From Chitinophagaceae bacterium (GTDB taxonomy: Bacteria; Bacteroidota; Bacteroidia; Chitinophagales; Chitinophagaceae), in NCBI GenBank assembly GCA_020403455.1, contig JADBXP010000005.1, forward strand, positions 1 through 64,000: a stretch of DNA of 64,000 nt, given 5' to 3'. A model generated the notes under the pieces. It did no database searches. It was not told the DNA's origin and worked only from the letters and a program-made list of their open reading frames with translations. This document shows positions 26,341 through 36,557 of the stretch, in pieces; within the stretch, counting starts at the first letter, position 1; every line of letters starts with the position of its first letter. The translations under genes and the position numbers were made by a program.

Positions 26341-28028
26341 TGAAAAATACAGCCAGGATATTTCTTTCTGTAGCGTTATTCTGCTTTTGTCACCAGTTAA
26401 CAATGGCACAGGTCAATCCTGCCCCCATTGATTCCACACCGAATGCGAATAAAATGGTTGAAATTCTTGCCTCAAGGCAATTTCAATTTTTGAAGCAGGA
26501 TTCAATTCACAACTTTACCATTGCTGTCGGGAATGTAAAAATCAGACAAGAAAAGACCATTTTTTATGCAGACAGTGTACGACTGAACGAGTTTGATAAC
26601 AGCATGGAAGCCTTTGGCAATATTCACATCAATGATGCCGACAGTGTTCATACTTATGCACAATATCTGAATTATCTGGGCAATGAAAAGAAAGCACTGC
26701 TGCGCAAGAAAGTAAGACTAACTGATGGATCAGGGACATTAACTACTGAGGAATTGGACTATCAGGTGAGTCAAAAAATTGGTATTTATCGCAAAGGCGG
26801 AAGGTTAGTGAATAAAAAGACCGTACTTACCAGCGAAGAAGCGATGTATTACGGGGATACCAAGGATGTTATATTCACCAAAAAAGTACTCCTGAAGGAT
26901 CCGGAATACACCATTCAAACAGATACCCTTCAATACAATACCGAGAAGGAGACTGTTCGCATCTCCTCTCCTACCCGTATTGTCGATTCTTCCAAAAGAA
27001 TTATTCTTACCCGTGATGCTTTTTTTGACAGGAAAAATAAAAAAGGGTTCCTGTACCAAAGGCCGGTGATTATTGACAGTTCTTATACATTTACGTCAGA
27101 TGATATGGCGATCAATGATTCGACCGGACAAAGTGAGTTCAGGGGAAATGCGGTTTACAGGAGCAAAGACAGTACCGGAGGTTTTGATCTTATAGCCAAT
27201 AACATCAAGACAGATAAAAAGAAAGATATACTGCTCGCCACCATCCAGCCGCTATTATTGGTCAAACAAAAACGTGATACCACTTTCATCACGGCAGATA
27301 CGCTGTATGTCGCCAGATTACTGGATCTACGTAAATCCCGTGAGGTGCCAGAGGTGAGAGATGTATTGGCAACCGATTCTGCTGAATTCATCAAGAGAAG
27401 GCAGGATACAACTTTGCGATATTTTGAAGCATATCCCCATGTTCGGGTCTATGCCGATTCGCTTCAAGGTGTGGGTGACAGTTTGTTCTATTCTCTGGAG
27501 GATTCTGTTTTTCGATTTTTTAAATCACCGGTAGTTTGGGCCAAAGAGAACCAGATATTGGGCGACACTTTGTATTTGTTCTTGAAAAACAAGAAGCCTG
27601 AAAGACTTTATGTATTTGAAAATGCGCTGGCAATAAGCCGGGTTGATAGTACCCCCTACTTCAATCAACTCAAAGGCAACCGACTCAATGCATTGTTTGA
27701 AGATGGGGATATGTACCAGATGACCGCTAAAGGAAGTGCTGAAAATGTTTATTATTTTCAGGATGAAAAAAAGCATTTCATTAGTGTGAACAAATCTACC
27801 TGTGATGCTATTGTCATCCTATTGAAAAACAATGAGCCTAAAAAAGTATCCTTTCTCAATAAATATGAAGGTACCGCTTATCCGATGAGAAAAGCACCCC
27901 ATGAAACCTTGAAATTGCGCTCATTTAGATGGCTGGAAGCAATTCGTCCAAAGAGTAAAGCGGATCTTCTTCTTCCCCCAAAAGAGGTTCCCGTATTAAA
28001 TTCAACCAATAACAATGAGAACAATTAA
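26340..28028 (+). CDS. OstA-like (LptA-type) periplasmic protein
   Basis: The 562-residue protein has a signal peptide (to about residue 24, LTMAQ) and repeated beta-jellyroll OstA segments such as FYADSVRLNEFDNSMEAFGNIHI, the fold of the LPS-bridge protein LptA. It is about three times the length of E. coli LptA, as is usual for Bacteroidota OstA-like proteins, and could form a longer periplasmic bridge. It overlaps the mlaD-like gene by one base and the nhaA gene by 14 bases. A role with the LptD-like protein nearby is an inference from the fold and position. Confidence 0.87.
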   Translation: MKNTARIFLSVALFCFCHQLTMAQVNPAPIDSTPNANKMVEILASRQFQFLKQDSIHNFTIAVGNVKIRQEKTIFYADSVRLNEFDNSMEAFGNIHINDADSVHTYAQYLNYLGNEKKALLRKKVRLTDGSGTLTTEELDYQVSQKIGIYRKGGRLVNKKTVLTSEEAMYYGDTKDVIFTKKVLLKDPEYTIQTDTLQYNTEKETVRISSPTRIVDSSKRIILTRDAFFDRKNKKGFLYQRPVIIDSSYTFTSDDMAINDSTGQSEFRGNAVYRSKDSTGGFDLIANNIKTDKKKDILLATIQPLLLVKQKRDTTFITADTLYVARLLDLRKSREVPEVRDVLATDSAEFIKRRQDTTLRYFEAYPHVRVYADSLQGVGDSLFYSLEDSVFRFFKSPVVWAKENQILGDTLYLFLKNKKPERLYVFENALAISRVDSTPYFNQLKGNRLNALFEDGDMYQMTAKGSAENVYYFQDEKKHFISVNKSTCDAIVILLKNNEPKKVSFLNKYEGTAYPMRKAPHETLKLRSFRWLEAIRPKSKADLLLPPKEVPVLNSTNNNENN

Positions 28029-29238
28029 GAAAAAATCATTTTCCCAACTGTTACATAGTTACTTGCACAGCAACAGATCCATAGGAATTACCCTGTTGTT
28101 GTGTACTGCTATTTCCTTGTTATTGGCCAACCTGTCATTGACTCAAAACTGGTACCAGCATTTCTGGCACCATTCATTAGATGGAACCGCTGCTCATCAT
28201 ACCCACATAGGATGGTTCAATATACCCAACTCACCTTCAGTCTTCATCAATGATTTTCTGATGGCGGTTTTCTTTTTTTTGGCGGGAATGGAAATCAAAC
28301 GTGAGTTTCTTACAGGAGAATTGTCATCCATACGTCAATCATTGTTGCCCATGGTCGCTGCTGTTGGAGGTATGCTGATGCCCGCCATATTATTTGCTTT
28401 CATTGCACGTGGAAGCGCCTATATGCAGGGATGGGCCATTCCAACCGCCACGGACATTGCTTTTACCCTGGGTGTTATTTCTTTGTTGGGTAGAAATGTT
28501 CCTTCAGGACTGAAAATTTTTGTTACTGCTTTGGCCATCATTGATGACCTGGGAGCCATTCTGGTCATTGCCATTTTTTATGGGGATGCATTACACTGGG
28601 GTTACTTATTGGTAGTTTTACTCATTGTGGGTATACTCGTCCTGCTGAATAAAAAAGGATTTAAATTTGGTTGGGTACATATTTTATTGGGTCTCATTAT
28701 GTGGTACTGTATGTTCAACTCCGGAATTCATGCCACAGTAGCCGGTGTAATATTTGCTTTTTTGGTTCCGGTTCATCTGCTGAAACGATTTGAGGACATG
28801 ATTCATATCCCGGTATATTTTATCATTTTACCGGCTTTTGCTCTGGCAAACACGAATTTGGTTCTACCTGAACATCCATTACAAGCCCTCTCTGGTCCAC
28901 TGAGTACAGGTATCATGGCAGGATTAGTAATTGGGAAACCCCTCGGTATTTCCCTATCCTGTTATTTTTTAGTTTCCCGAAAATGGGCACAGTTGCCTTC
29001 CGGAGTCAACTGGTACAAACTTATTGGTGCAGGTATCTTGGCGGGTATAGGATTTACCATGAGCATTTTTATTTCTGCACTGGCCTTCTCTGGCGGACCG
29101 GTAGAAGACATGGCCAAAATTTCTGTATTGGTTGCTTCATTGCTGGCCATGCTGATTGGCTACTGCTGGTTAAAAATGGAAAGAACCATCACCCAGTTGT
29201 GGCTCGGACCATCTTCCGGCAAATCCCATGACCATTAA
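28015..29238 (+). CDS. nhaA: Na+/H+ antiporter NhaA
   Basis: NhaA exchanges protons for sodium across the inner membrane for pH and salt homeostasis. The 407-residue protein has the expected hydrophobic segments and family motifs: FFFLAGMEIKREFLTGEL, the ATDIAFTLG loop, and the paired aspartates of the ion site in AIIDDLGAI. The start lies inside the preceding LptA-like gene (14-base overlap), so it probably shares its transcript. The C-terminus carries a short polar tail. Confidence 0.96.
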   Translation: MRTIKKKSFSQLLHSYLHSNRSIGITLLLCTAISLLLANLSLTQNWYQHFWHHSLDGTAAHHTHIGWFNIPNSPSVFINDFLMAVFFFLAGMEIKREFLTGELSSIRQSLLPMVAAVGGMLMPAILFAFIARGSAYMQGWAIPTATDIAFTLGVISLLGRNVPSGLKIFVTALAIIDDLGAILVIAIFYGDALHWGYLLVVLLIVGILVLLNKKGFKFGWVHILLGLIMWYCMFNSGIHATVAGVIFAFLVPVHLLKRFEDMIHIPVYFIILPAFALANTNLVLPEHPLQALSGPLSTGIMAGLVIGKPLGISLSCYFLVSRKWAQLPSGVNWYKLIGAGILAGIGFTMSIFISALAFSGGPVEDMAKISVLVASLLAMLIGYCWLKMERTITQLWLGPSSGKSHDH

Positions 29239-29266
29239 AATTGAAGCTCTCTCAAGCTTTCAATTT
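29238..29266. terminator. Possible bidirectional terminator between nhaA and the S9 peptidase
   Basis: AAATTGAAGCT (29238-29248) and AGCTTTCAATTT (29255-29266) pair with one bulge between convergent genes. A/T-rich flanks could serve both directions, but T-runs are short and part of it lies in the peptidase coding end. Confidence 0.35.
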
Positions 29267-32256
29267 CCCAATCCCCAATCTCTTCCTTTCATCACAGCGG
29301 GTACTCCCTCTTTGATCCATTTCGCCGGAGCTGCTCCTTTGAGCAAATGATCGAAGAATTGTTGTTGTCTTATCTGTATGTCTTTTCTGTTTTTTCGCTC
29401 TGCCAGATTGTGTACTTCATTATTATAATTCAATAACCAAACTTGTTTACCCAACCTGCGAAGTCCCGCATACAATTCAATTCCCTGGTACCAGGGCACA
29501 GCATCATCTGCATCGTTGGACATAATTACCAATGGGGTTGTTACTTTGGGCAGGGCGAATAAGGGTGAATTTTTTATGTATAATTCCGGCTTCTCCCAAA
29601 GAGTCGCTCCTATGCGCGATTGAGATTTTTCGTATTGGAATTGGCGCAGTATGCCTGGTCCCCAGCGGATCCCGCCGTAGGCGCTTGTCATGTTCGCCAC
29701 AGGTGCTCCGGCCCATGCTGCTCTGTAGAGTGGAGTTCTTGTAATGAGCCAGGCAATTTGATATCCTCCCCAACTTTGACCTTGTAATCCAATTCTTGTT
29801 GAATCAACATAACCCTCTTTTACCACTGCCCTGGTTCCACTCAAAATATAATCATACGCTCCTTGTCCGGGGTATCCTTTCGTGTACCAGATATCAGGTA
29901 CAAAAACTACGTACCCTCTGCTAACATAAAAAGGAATATTCAAACGGGATGGTGTAGGTGAAGGGGGAAGATAATTGTGGAGAGTTTCGTTGCTTCTCTC
30001 ATAGAAGTAAACGATCATAGGATATTTCTTCGCGGGATCAAAATCTTCGGGTTTATAAACAATGCCTTCCGTTAATTTACCCGTATATGCTTTCCAACGA
30101 AACAAACTGGCTGAACCCCAATTGTAGTTTTCCTGTTGTGGATTGATACGAGAAAGTTGTTGTGCGGATGAATTCAGCACATGCCGGTATATATCAGGTG
30201 AACGCTGAAAAGTTTCCTTCGTATAGAGAAAAACAGCATTCTCTTTTGCTTTGGCAATGCCTGAACCAACATTTACCTTTTCCTTGAAGAGCTGGGTCAG
30301 TGTAAGTCCTTGCAGTTGCAACAATGCCAATCCGCTGCTTTTGTCTTTTTCATCCAGTAAACGAAGCAGCAGGTTGGACTGGCCTGAAAAATATTTCTCA
30401 TCCTTGTCGGTATTGATGAATCGGTATTGAACTTTGTTTTTTCTACCATCGGTGAGGCGTACAGATTTGTCTTTTCCGGAGATATCTACCTTCCAGATAT
30501 CGAAATGGTCATAGATGAATAAAAACCTTTCGTCTTCCGACCATTTGATCCATCCTTCTGGATTGGGATCATCCGGTAAATCATTTTCTTCATCGTACAG
30601 CGGATAGGGAATGTCTTTGGCAAATCTGGTCAGTTGTTGTGAAGGGGCATGGTAACTGTAATAGGATTTTTGTGGCTCATCGTACCAAACCAAATAATTA
30701 CCCTGAGGTGAAGTAGCCATCAAATTACCCTTCACCTCTTTTTTAATCAGAATGGATGATCCGGTAACAGGATTTATTTGATAAATATCATTCAGGGTAA
30801 AACCTTGCCATTGGGCTGCAATCCGTTTCCCACTATCACTGGTGGCATAAAAATAGGTTCCGTCGCCATCTGCACTTGATAAAACATTCCTGAAAGAAGG
30901 ATTTCCCAGCATAACTACCTGCTGGGTTTCAAAATCATATCGGGAGAGATAGGAACGATTTATATCAGCATTCAGGCTGCGCAATTGGGCCGGTTGGATC
31001 TGATCGTCTAAGTAATGCCAAACGTCTACATTTACCCTTTCAAATTCCGGCAAACTGGTATCTTTTGGCGGCAGGATGGCTGACAAACCGAAAAACAAGC
31101 GTTGTCCGTTCAGACTAAAGAAAAATGGTTCCGAACCTGGTCTTCTGAATCCCATGTCCCCCCGTGTAGATGTATTTTCCGCTACCGTGTAACCCGCAGG
31201 TACACCCCGGGTTTTTGTATTGACCAACATGCGTGCACTATCCTTACCGGCGGTATAATGCCAAAGTTGATAAAATCGTTGCACTGCTTTGGTACCGCTG
31301 TCTCTCTCTGCTACAAATGCCAGTTGTTGTCCTGCTTCATCCATTATATACGATTTGGCATCGTAGTAGCCGGAGAGAACAGTTTGGTCATTCATGCCGG
31401 GTAATTGTACAACATGGATTGAATTTTTTCCTTTGCTGTTGGGTGCTTTTTTTGTTTGTTCATACACCAGCAGGTTTCCTTTTTTACTCAGTTGCCATTC
31501 TGTAACCTGCGGGAATCTCTTTTCCTTTTGATTGTTCAGGAAAAGCACTATCAGTTCGGTGCCCTCTTCCTGCGTTTCATTGTTATTTCCGGTTGAAACG
31601 GTATTGCTGCTAACAGTTGACGCTGTAATAGCTGACATACCCAACGTTGTTAACTCATTCGCCTTTTTTCGGATGCTGTCTGACACTTTCGATAAGCTAT
31701 CTGCAAGCCGCAACATTTGATTCAACCTTGTCAAAGAATCCGGGGCTGGCTTACTTTCTTTGGCAGCAGGTTGTTTATCCAGCCAGTACACAAGTAAGTC
31801 ATTGTTGCCTGCTTCGGGAAGGGCATATTGCTTTACAGCCGCAATTTTGATCAGATTGCCACTCGATAAATGCACGATGGCCAAACTGTCTTTTGGCATT
31901 TCATCGGGCCTTTTTTTCTTGATTTTCGCTTCACGGGTTGCGGCAAAAGGAGCCCGGATGCGACAAACCAAGTGTTCCTGCCCAATTGAAAATGCGGCAT
32001 TATATCCCCTTGCAATTTCTGCTACAGTTTTTCCGGTAGAATCTTTAACGAATAGCATCCCATCGCCTTCCTGCACATTGACAGCAAAAAAGATCCATTC
32101 ACCCTTGTTACTAATGCCTCTCTCCCCCATGCTCTGCCATCCATCATAAACGGTATGGTCAAGCGGTTTTTTTTGGGATAATACAGAGATAAAAGGGGAA
32201 ACAATCAGCAGTAGAACCAAAACAATGGACTTTGACATAGCAATACATTTTTTCAA
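29260..32256 (-). CDS. Secreted prolyl-oligopeptidase-family (S9) serine peptidase
   Basis: This 998-residue protein has a signal sequence (hydrophobic SIVLVLLLIVSPFISVLS), a long N-terminal beta-propeller region, and a C-terminal alpha/beta-hydrolase peptidase domain. The catalytic triad is Ser828 in GQSWGG, an Asp in NDADDAVPW (917/918), and His949 in NNEVHNL. S9 enzymes cut oligopeptides, often after proline or as dipeptidyl peptidases; the specificity is not readable. An ATG at 32238 would give a shorter signal peptide. It is divergent from a TonB-dependent receptor, which may import the peptide products (inference). Confidence 0.92.
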   Translation of the reverse strand: MKKCIAMSKSIVLVLLLIVSPFISVLSQKKPLDHTVYDGWQSMGERGISNKGEWIFFAVNVQEGDGMLFVKDSTGKTVAEIARGYNAAFSIGQEHLVCRIRAPFAATREAKIKKKRPDEMPKDSLAIVHLSSGNLIKIAAVKQYALPEAGNNDLLVYWLDKQPAAKESKPAPDSLTRLNQMLRLADSLSKVSDSIRKKANELTTLGMSAITASTVSSNTVSTGNNNETQEEGTELIVLFLNNQKEKRFPQVTEWQLSKKGNLLVYEQTKKAPNSKGKNSIHVVQLPGMNDQTVLSGYYDAKSYIMDEAGQQLAFVAERDSGTKAVQRFYQLWHYTAGKDSARMLVNTKTRGVPAGYTVAENTSTRGDMGFRRPGSEPFFFSLNGQRLFFGLSAILPPKDTSLPEFERVNVDVWHYLDDQIQPAQLRSLNADINRSYLSRYDFETQQVVMLGNPSFRNVLSSADGDGTYFYATSDSGKRIAAQWQGFTLNDIYQINPVTGSSILIKKEVKGNLMATSPQGNYLVWYDEPQKSYYSYHAPSQQLTRFAKDIPYPLYDEENDLPDDPNPEGWIKWSEDERFLFIYDHFDIWKVDISGKDKSVRLTDGRKNKVQYRFINTDKDEKYFSGQSNLLLRLLDEKDKSSGLALLQLQGLTLTQLFKEKVNVGSGIAKAKENAVFLYTKETFQRSPDIYRHVLNSSAQQLSRINPQQENYNWGSASLFRWKAYTGKLTEGIVYKPEDFDPAKKYPMIVYFYERSNETLHNYLPPSPTPSRLNIPFYVSRGYVVFVPDIWYTKGYPGQGAYDYILSGTRAVVKEGYVDSTRIGLQGQSWGGYQIAWLITRTPLYRAAWAGAPVANMTSAYGGIRWGPGILRQFQYEKSQSRIGATLWEKPELYIKNSPLFALPKVTTPLVIMSNDADDAVPWYQGIELYAGLRRLGKQVWLLNYNNEVHNLAERKNRKDIQIRQQQFFDHLLKGAAPAKWIKEGVPAVMKGRDWGLGN

Positions 32257-32364
32257 TCAATTCACCGGGGTACCGTTGGTTAATTGACCTTGGTTTGATA
32301 AATAAGTATGAAAATAGCTAAACATTCAACAGATTGGTTTGTTTTATAAGAAAATATACCCACC

Positions 32365-34815
32365 ATGAAGTTCTCCCTTTTTGCTGTAACCTTTCTGTTG
32401 ACTTATTTATCTTCTTTTGCTCAATCCACCGGTATTGTTTCTGGAAATGTGATCGATAAGTCTTCCCAGAAGGTGATAGCAGGGGTATCTATTCAAGTGG
32501 TGGGCACTTCATCAGCAGCCATTTCAGATACTCTTGGTCAATTTAGAATTTCCGGTATCAGGGTAGGTACCTATAGTATTGAAATTACAGCTCTTGGATA
32601 TGTAAAAAAGACCTTGTTCAATGTGCCGGTGACCAGCGGAAACGAGAATAACTTTGTAATAGAGTTGGAACCTGCGGCAACAACTTTACAGGGTGTCACT
32701 GTAACAAGCGGTAGCCGGAAGTCGGCAAGGGCAGCAACCCTTGAAACTCCCCTTAGCGTTCAAAGACTTACGACCGAGGAAATTAAAAGCAATCCCGGGG
32801 GAAACTTTGACATATCCCGGGTAATACAAGTATTGCCGGGCGTGGGGGGTACCGGTGGGTCTTCACTGGGTTTCCGGAATGACATCATTATACGGGGAGG
32901 AGCTCCTAATGAAAATGTTTATTTCTTAGATGGAATTGAAATACCTGTCATCAATCACTTTTCCACACAAGGAAGCGCCGGTGGTCCTGCCGGTATTCTG
33001 AACGTTAGTTTTTTGGAGGACGTCAAGTTAAGTTCTTCTGCTTTTGATGCCCGATATGGCAATGCTCTCTCTTCTGTTTTTGAATTTCGTCAAAAGCGGG
33101 GTAATGAAAGTGGTTTGCAGGGAAATGTTAGACTTAGTGCAACTGAGTTGGCAACTACTCTGGAGGGGCCATTGAGCAAAGATGGAAGAACCACATTTTT
33201 GGCATCTGCCAGGAGAAGTTATCTGCAATTGTTGTTTCAACTCATCGATCTTCCCATTCGTCCTAATTTCTGGGATTTCCAATACAAGGTTACCCATCGC
33301 ATCAATAAGAAAACTACTTTAACCTTTTTAGGGGTTGGTGCCATTGACGAATTCAATTTTGCTGCTCCCAAAAAAGCTACTCCCGAAAAATTATTTGCCT
33401 TGAACAGTAACCCCGGAATCAACCAATGGAATTACACAGTGGGTGCCTCGGTGAAACACCTGATCGACAACGGCTACTGGAATCTTAGTGTGAGCAGAAA
33501 TGATTTTAATAATGACATTGCCAAGTTTGAAAACAATCTTGGTCCGGTAAAAGGCACGCAAACACTACAATTTGATTCACGGGAAACTGAAAACAAATTG
33601 CGTTTTGATGTCAATAAAAATAAGATGGGATGGAAATACAGCTATGGGGTTCAGGCCGATGTCGTAAGTTATTCCAATGCTACCAATCAAATCGTACGTC
33701 CGGAAATAACCAATGATGCAGGCGTTTTGATTCAACCTGCTGTAGTTTTTAATTATTCTACCCGACTAAATATGCTGAAGTATGGCGGATTTTTCCAGGC
33801 AGGGAAACGATTTTTTGATAACCGCCTGGGATTGAATGCCGGTATCAGAACCGATATGAATAGTTTCACAACAAGTGGTAGTAATCCTTTGCGAACACTT
33901 TCTCCACGCCTATCGTTGAGTTATGTGTTGGCAGATAAATTTACTTTGAATGCCTCTGCGGGGGTTTATTACAAACTTGCACCTTATACCGCTCTTGGAT
34001 TCAAAGATGCTGCAGGGAAATTTGTGAATCAGGGGGCAGATTATCTCCGCAGCACACATTATGTTGCCGGTATAGAATACCTTCCTTCCGATGCTACCCG
34101 TTTTACCCTGGAAGGTTTCTATAAAAGATACTCCAATGTTCCAATCAGTATAAAAGACGGCATTAGTTTGTCCAATTTGGGAGGAGACTTCAATGTGTTG
34201 GGTAATGAACCCATCAGCACGAATGGCAAAGGACGGAGTTTTGGATTTGAGTTTTTCGCTCAGCAAAAGCTTACCAAGCGATTCTTTGGTGTTTTTAGTT
34301 ACACCTATTTCAACAGTAAATACAGCAATACTTCCGGAGTTTTGATTCCCAGTACCTGGGATAACCGACATCTTTTGAGTGTTTTACTTGGTTTCAAATT
34401 GCCGCGAAATTGGGAGGTAGGACTGAAGTTTCGTTACCAGGGTGGATTACCAAATACCCCCTATGATGAGGCAGCCAGTCGCTTGAATTTTATCACTCTG
34501 GGATCAGGTATTTTAGATTATTCCAGACTCAACAGCGAAAGATTGAAGGCCTTTCATTCCAGTGATATACGGATTGATAAAAAGTGGAACTACAAAAAAT
34601 TCACCCTTGATCTTTTCCTAGATATTACCAACTGGTACCTGGCCAAAAGTCCGGCACCACCTTTCTATGCATTTAGAAGGAATGCAGATAATACTGGATT
34701 CCAGACTACGGATGGGTTACCGGCGAAAACAAATGGCAGCAATGCTGTTCCTTTTTACCTGGATAACTCAGATGCTATTTTTGCTCCGACTTTTGGGTTC
34801 ATTGTGGAGTTTTAA
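32365..34815 (+). CDS. TonB-dependent receptor with carboxypeptidase-regulatory-like domain
   Basis: The 816-residue outer-membrane receptor has a signal peptide (to about residue 20), a carboxypeptidase-regulatory-like beta-sandwich (about 22-105), a plug domain (about 125-225, containing VIQVLPGVGGTGG and IIIRGGAPNENVYFLDGIEIP), and a barrel ending in Phe (FIVEF). It lacks the SusC signature and has no SusD partner, so it is a stand-alone receptor; related ones take up peptides, siderophores or other small ligands. Its last four bases overlap the convergent EamA gene. Confidence 0.92.
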   Translation: MKFSLFAVTFLLTYLSSFAQSTGIVSGNVIDKSSQKVIAGVSIQVVGTSSAAISDTLGQFRISGIRVGTYSIEITALGYVKKTLFNVPVTSGNENNFVIELEPAATTLQGVTVTSGSRKSARAATLETPLSVQRLTTEEIKSNPGGNFDISRVIQVLPGVGGTGGSSLGFRNDIIIRGGAPNENVYFLDGIEIPVINHFSTQGSAGGPAGILNVSFLEDVKLSSSAFDARYGNALSSVFEFRQKRGNESGLQGNVRLSATELATTLEGPLSKDGRTTFLASARRSYLQLLFQLIDLPIRPNFWDFQYKVTHRINKKTTLTFLGVGAIDEFNFAAPKKATPEKLFALNSNPGINQWNYTVGASVKHLIDNGYWNLSVSRNDFNNDIAKFENNLGPVKGTQTLQFDSRETENKLRFDVNKNKMGWKYSYGVQADVVSYSNATNQIVRPEITNDAGVLIQPAVVFNYSTRLNMLKYGGFFQAGKRFFDNRLGLNAGIRTDMNSFTTSGSNPLRTLSPRLSLSYVLADKFTLNASAGVYYKLAPYTALGFKDAAGKFVNQGADYLRSTHYVAGIEYLPSDATRFTLEGFYKRYSNVPISIKDGISLSNLGGDFNVLGNEPISTNGKGRSFGFEFFAQQKLTKRFFGVFSYTYFNSKYSNTSGVLIPSTWDNRHLLSVLLGFKLPRNWEVGLKFRYQGGLPNTPYDEAASRLNFITLGSGILDYSRLNSERLKAFHSSDIRIDKKWNYKKFTLDLFLDITNWYLAKSPAPPFYAFRRNADNTGFQTTDGLPAKTNGSNAVPFYLDNSDAIFAPTFGFIVEF

Positions 34816-35699
34816 ACTGTTGTGGTTTCCGGTATTCTTCTTTGATAAATCCGGAACATTTGTAAGCAAACAGATAATAGGATGAGTGCGCATCCGGCAT
34901 AGAAGCTGGATTGCAAATGCTGGTTTTCATTGAAGAAAATGAAAGCCATGATGATGCCATACACAGGTTCCAGATTAAGGGTAAGTGCCTGAGTGAAGGC
35001 GGAGACATGCCGGAGACTGCTCAACATACATTCAAAAGCGAGAATGGTACAGGCCCAACTTAAAATGAGTAGCCAACCCCAGTCCGCAGGTGAGGGCATG
35101 GTAGTTGTAGATGGGAAAAATAGTTGGTAAACGGGTAACAACAAACTAACTCCTGCCAGTCCACCTGCCATCTCATAAAAGAGCATATCTCTTCGGGGAG
35201 TAGTGTCAATGTATTTTTTATTCAGGGCAGAGAAGAAGGCAGCTAAGATAGATGAGGCAGTACCCATGATGATTCCGGTTCTATACCTGGTGTCGAAGTG
35301 GAAAATAATATATATGCCCACCATACTAAGCAGTCCCAAAAAAAATTCACCGATGGAAAAACGGGTCTTGTTGAATAGTGGTTCTGTAATGGAAGTGAAT
35401 AAACCAACTGATGCAAAGCACACCAATCCTACCGATACGTTGGATAGCTTGATGCTACCATAAAAAAAGACCCAATGTAATGCTATGATGGCTCCGATAC
35501 CCAGAAGTCTTGTTTTGTGCCGGATGGAGATGACTTGAGGGGAGGGCTTCCACAGGCGGTACAAGAATAAGGTGAGAACAGTGATGGCTATCCGGTACCA
35601 AACGAGCCAAACTTCATTCAATGTAATCAGTGCTCCCAAAATGCCGGTGAAACCTGCCAGCCATACTGCAATATGTAATTGCAAAAGTGCTTTTTTCAT
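34812..35699 (-). CDS. EamA/DMT-family transporter
   Basis: This 295-residue inner-membrane protein has about ten hydrophobic segments in two EamA halves, as in drug/metabolite transporters that export amino acids or other small metabolites. Second-half motifs include the LNLEPVYGIIMAFIFFNE segment, which is a good family marker. The substrate is unknown. A second EamA gene is cut by the window end at 63648. Confidence 0.9.
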   Translation of the reverse strand: MKKALLQLHIAVWLAGFTGILGALITLNEVWLVWYRIAITVLTLFLYRLWKPSPQVISIRHKTRLLGIGAIIALHWVFFYGSIKLSNVSVGLVCFASVGLFTSITEPLFNKTRFSIGEFFLGLLSMVGIYIIFHFDTRYRTGIIMGTASSILAAFFSALNKKYIDTTPRRDMLFYEMAGGLAGVSLLLPVYQLFFPSTTTMPSPADWGWLLILSWACTILAFECMLSSLRHVSAFTQALTLNLEPVYGIIMAFIFFNENQHLQSSFYAGCALILLSVCLQMFRIYQRRIPETTTV

Positions 35700-35749
35700 G
35701 GCAGTTTGAACGGGCTTGAATGTTAGATGGATTGAATGGTGGAAGACAA

Positions 35750-36517
35750 TTATTTCCTTCTTCTAACATTCTTATTATAGTGACCGAATAGGCTTCTCCA
35801 TTGCATTTCCAGAACTCCCAATACACCTTCCCGGATAATGCCTTTAGACATTTTACTGGTACCTACTTTACGATCAACGAAGGTGATAGGTATTTCTTTA
35901 AGCCGGAAACCTAATTTCCAGGCTGCCAATTTCATTTCAATTTGAAAAGCATAACCGACAAAACGGATTTGATCGAGATTCATTGTTTCCAGTACCTTAC
36001 TGCTGTAGCAGACAAAACCTGCGGTTGGATCATTGACCGGCAACCAGGTGATGATGCGTGTATAAAGAGCCCCTCCTTTGGAATAAATGTGCCTGTCCAA
36101 TGGCCAGTTTTCAGTTTTGCCGCCGGGGACATATCTACTGCCGATTGCAACATCTGCTTGACCTGATTTACACACTTCATACAATCTTTCCAGGTCAGCG
36201 GGGTTATGTGAAAAATCAGCATCCATTTCCATGATGAATTGGTAGCCACGTTCCAGCGACCAGCGAAATCCCTCAATGTATGCTGTACCTAATCCAAGTT
36301 TTCCGCTGCGGCGTATGAGAAACAGTTGTTCCGGATATTTATTCATTTGCTCCTCTACCAGGGCTGCTGTGCCATCAGGAGAATTATCATCAATCACCAG
36401 CACATGATAACCACGCTGCAATGAAAACACTGCTTCGGTTATGGACAGGATGTTTTCCCGTTCATTGTAAGTAGGTATGATAACGATTTTCTCCAATGGT
36501 ATGGAACGATGGTGCAA
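35750..36517 (-). CDS. Polyprenol-phosphate mannosyltransferase-like GT2 enzyme (Dpm1 type)
   Basis: This 255-residue family 2 glycosyltransferase resembles dolichyl/polyprenyl-phosphate mannose synthases, which load mannose from GDP-mannose onto a lipid carrier. It shows IIPTYNERENI, the nucleotide-binding DDNSPDGTA, the metal-binding EMDADFSHNP and the GSRYVPGG segment. No C-terminal membrane segments are visible, so it is the short soluble or peripheral form. It sits 40 bases downstream of the exonuclease gene on the same strand. Sugar and acceptor specificity are inferred from family resemblance. Confidence 0.88.
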   Translation of the reverse strand: MHHRSIPLEKIVIIPTYNERENILSITEAVFSLQRGYHVLVIDDNSPDGTAALVEEQMNKYPEQLFLIRRSGKLGLGTAYIEGFRWSLERGYQFIMEMDADFSHNPADLERLYEVCKSGQADVAIGSRYVPGGKTENWPLDRHIYSKGGALYTRIITWLPVNDPTAGFVCYSSKVLETMNLDQIRFVGYAFQIEMKLAAWKLGFRLKEIPITFVDRKVGTSKMSKGIIREGVLGVLEMQWRSLFGHYNKNVRRRK

Positions 36518-36557
36518 CTAAAATACAAAAAGATGCCGCAGAATTACGTTAAATTAT

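Noticed and set aside
33910..34371. Minus-strand 153-codon frame opposite the TonB receptor
   Set aside because: It is within the receptor barrel coding sequence with no recognisable domain.
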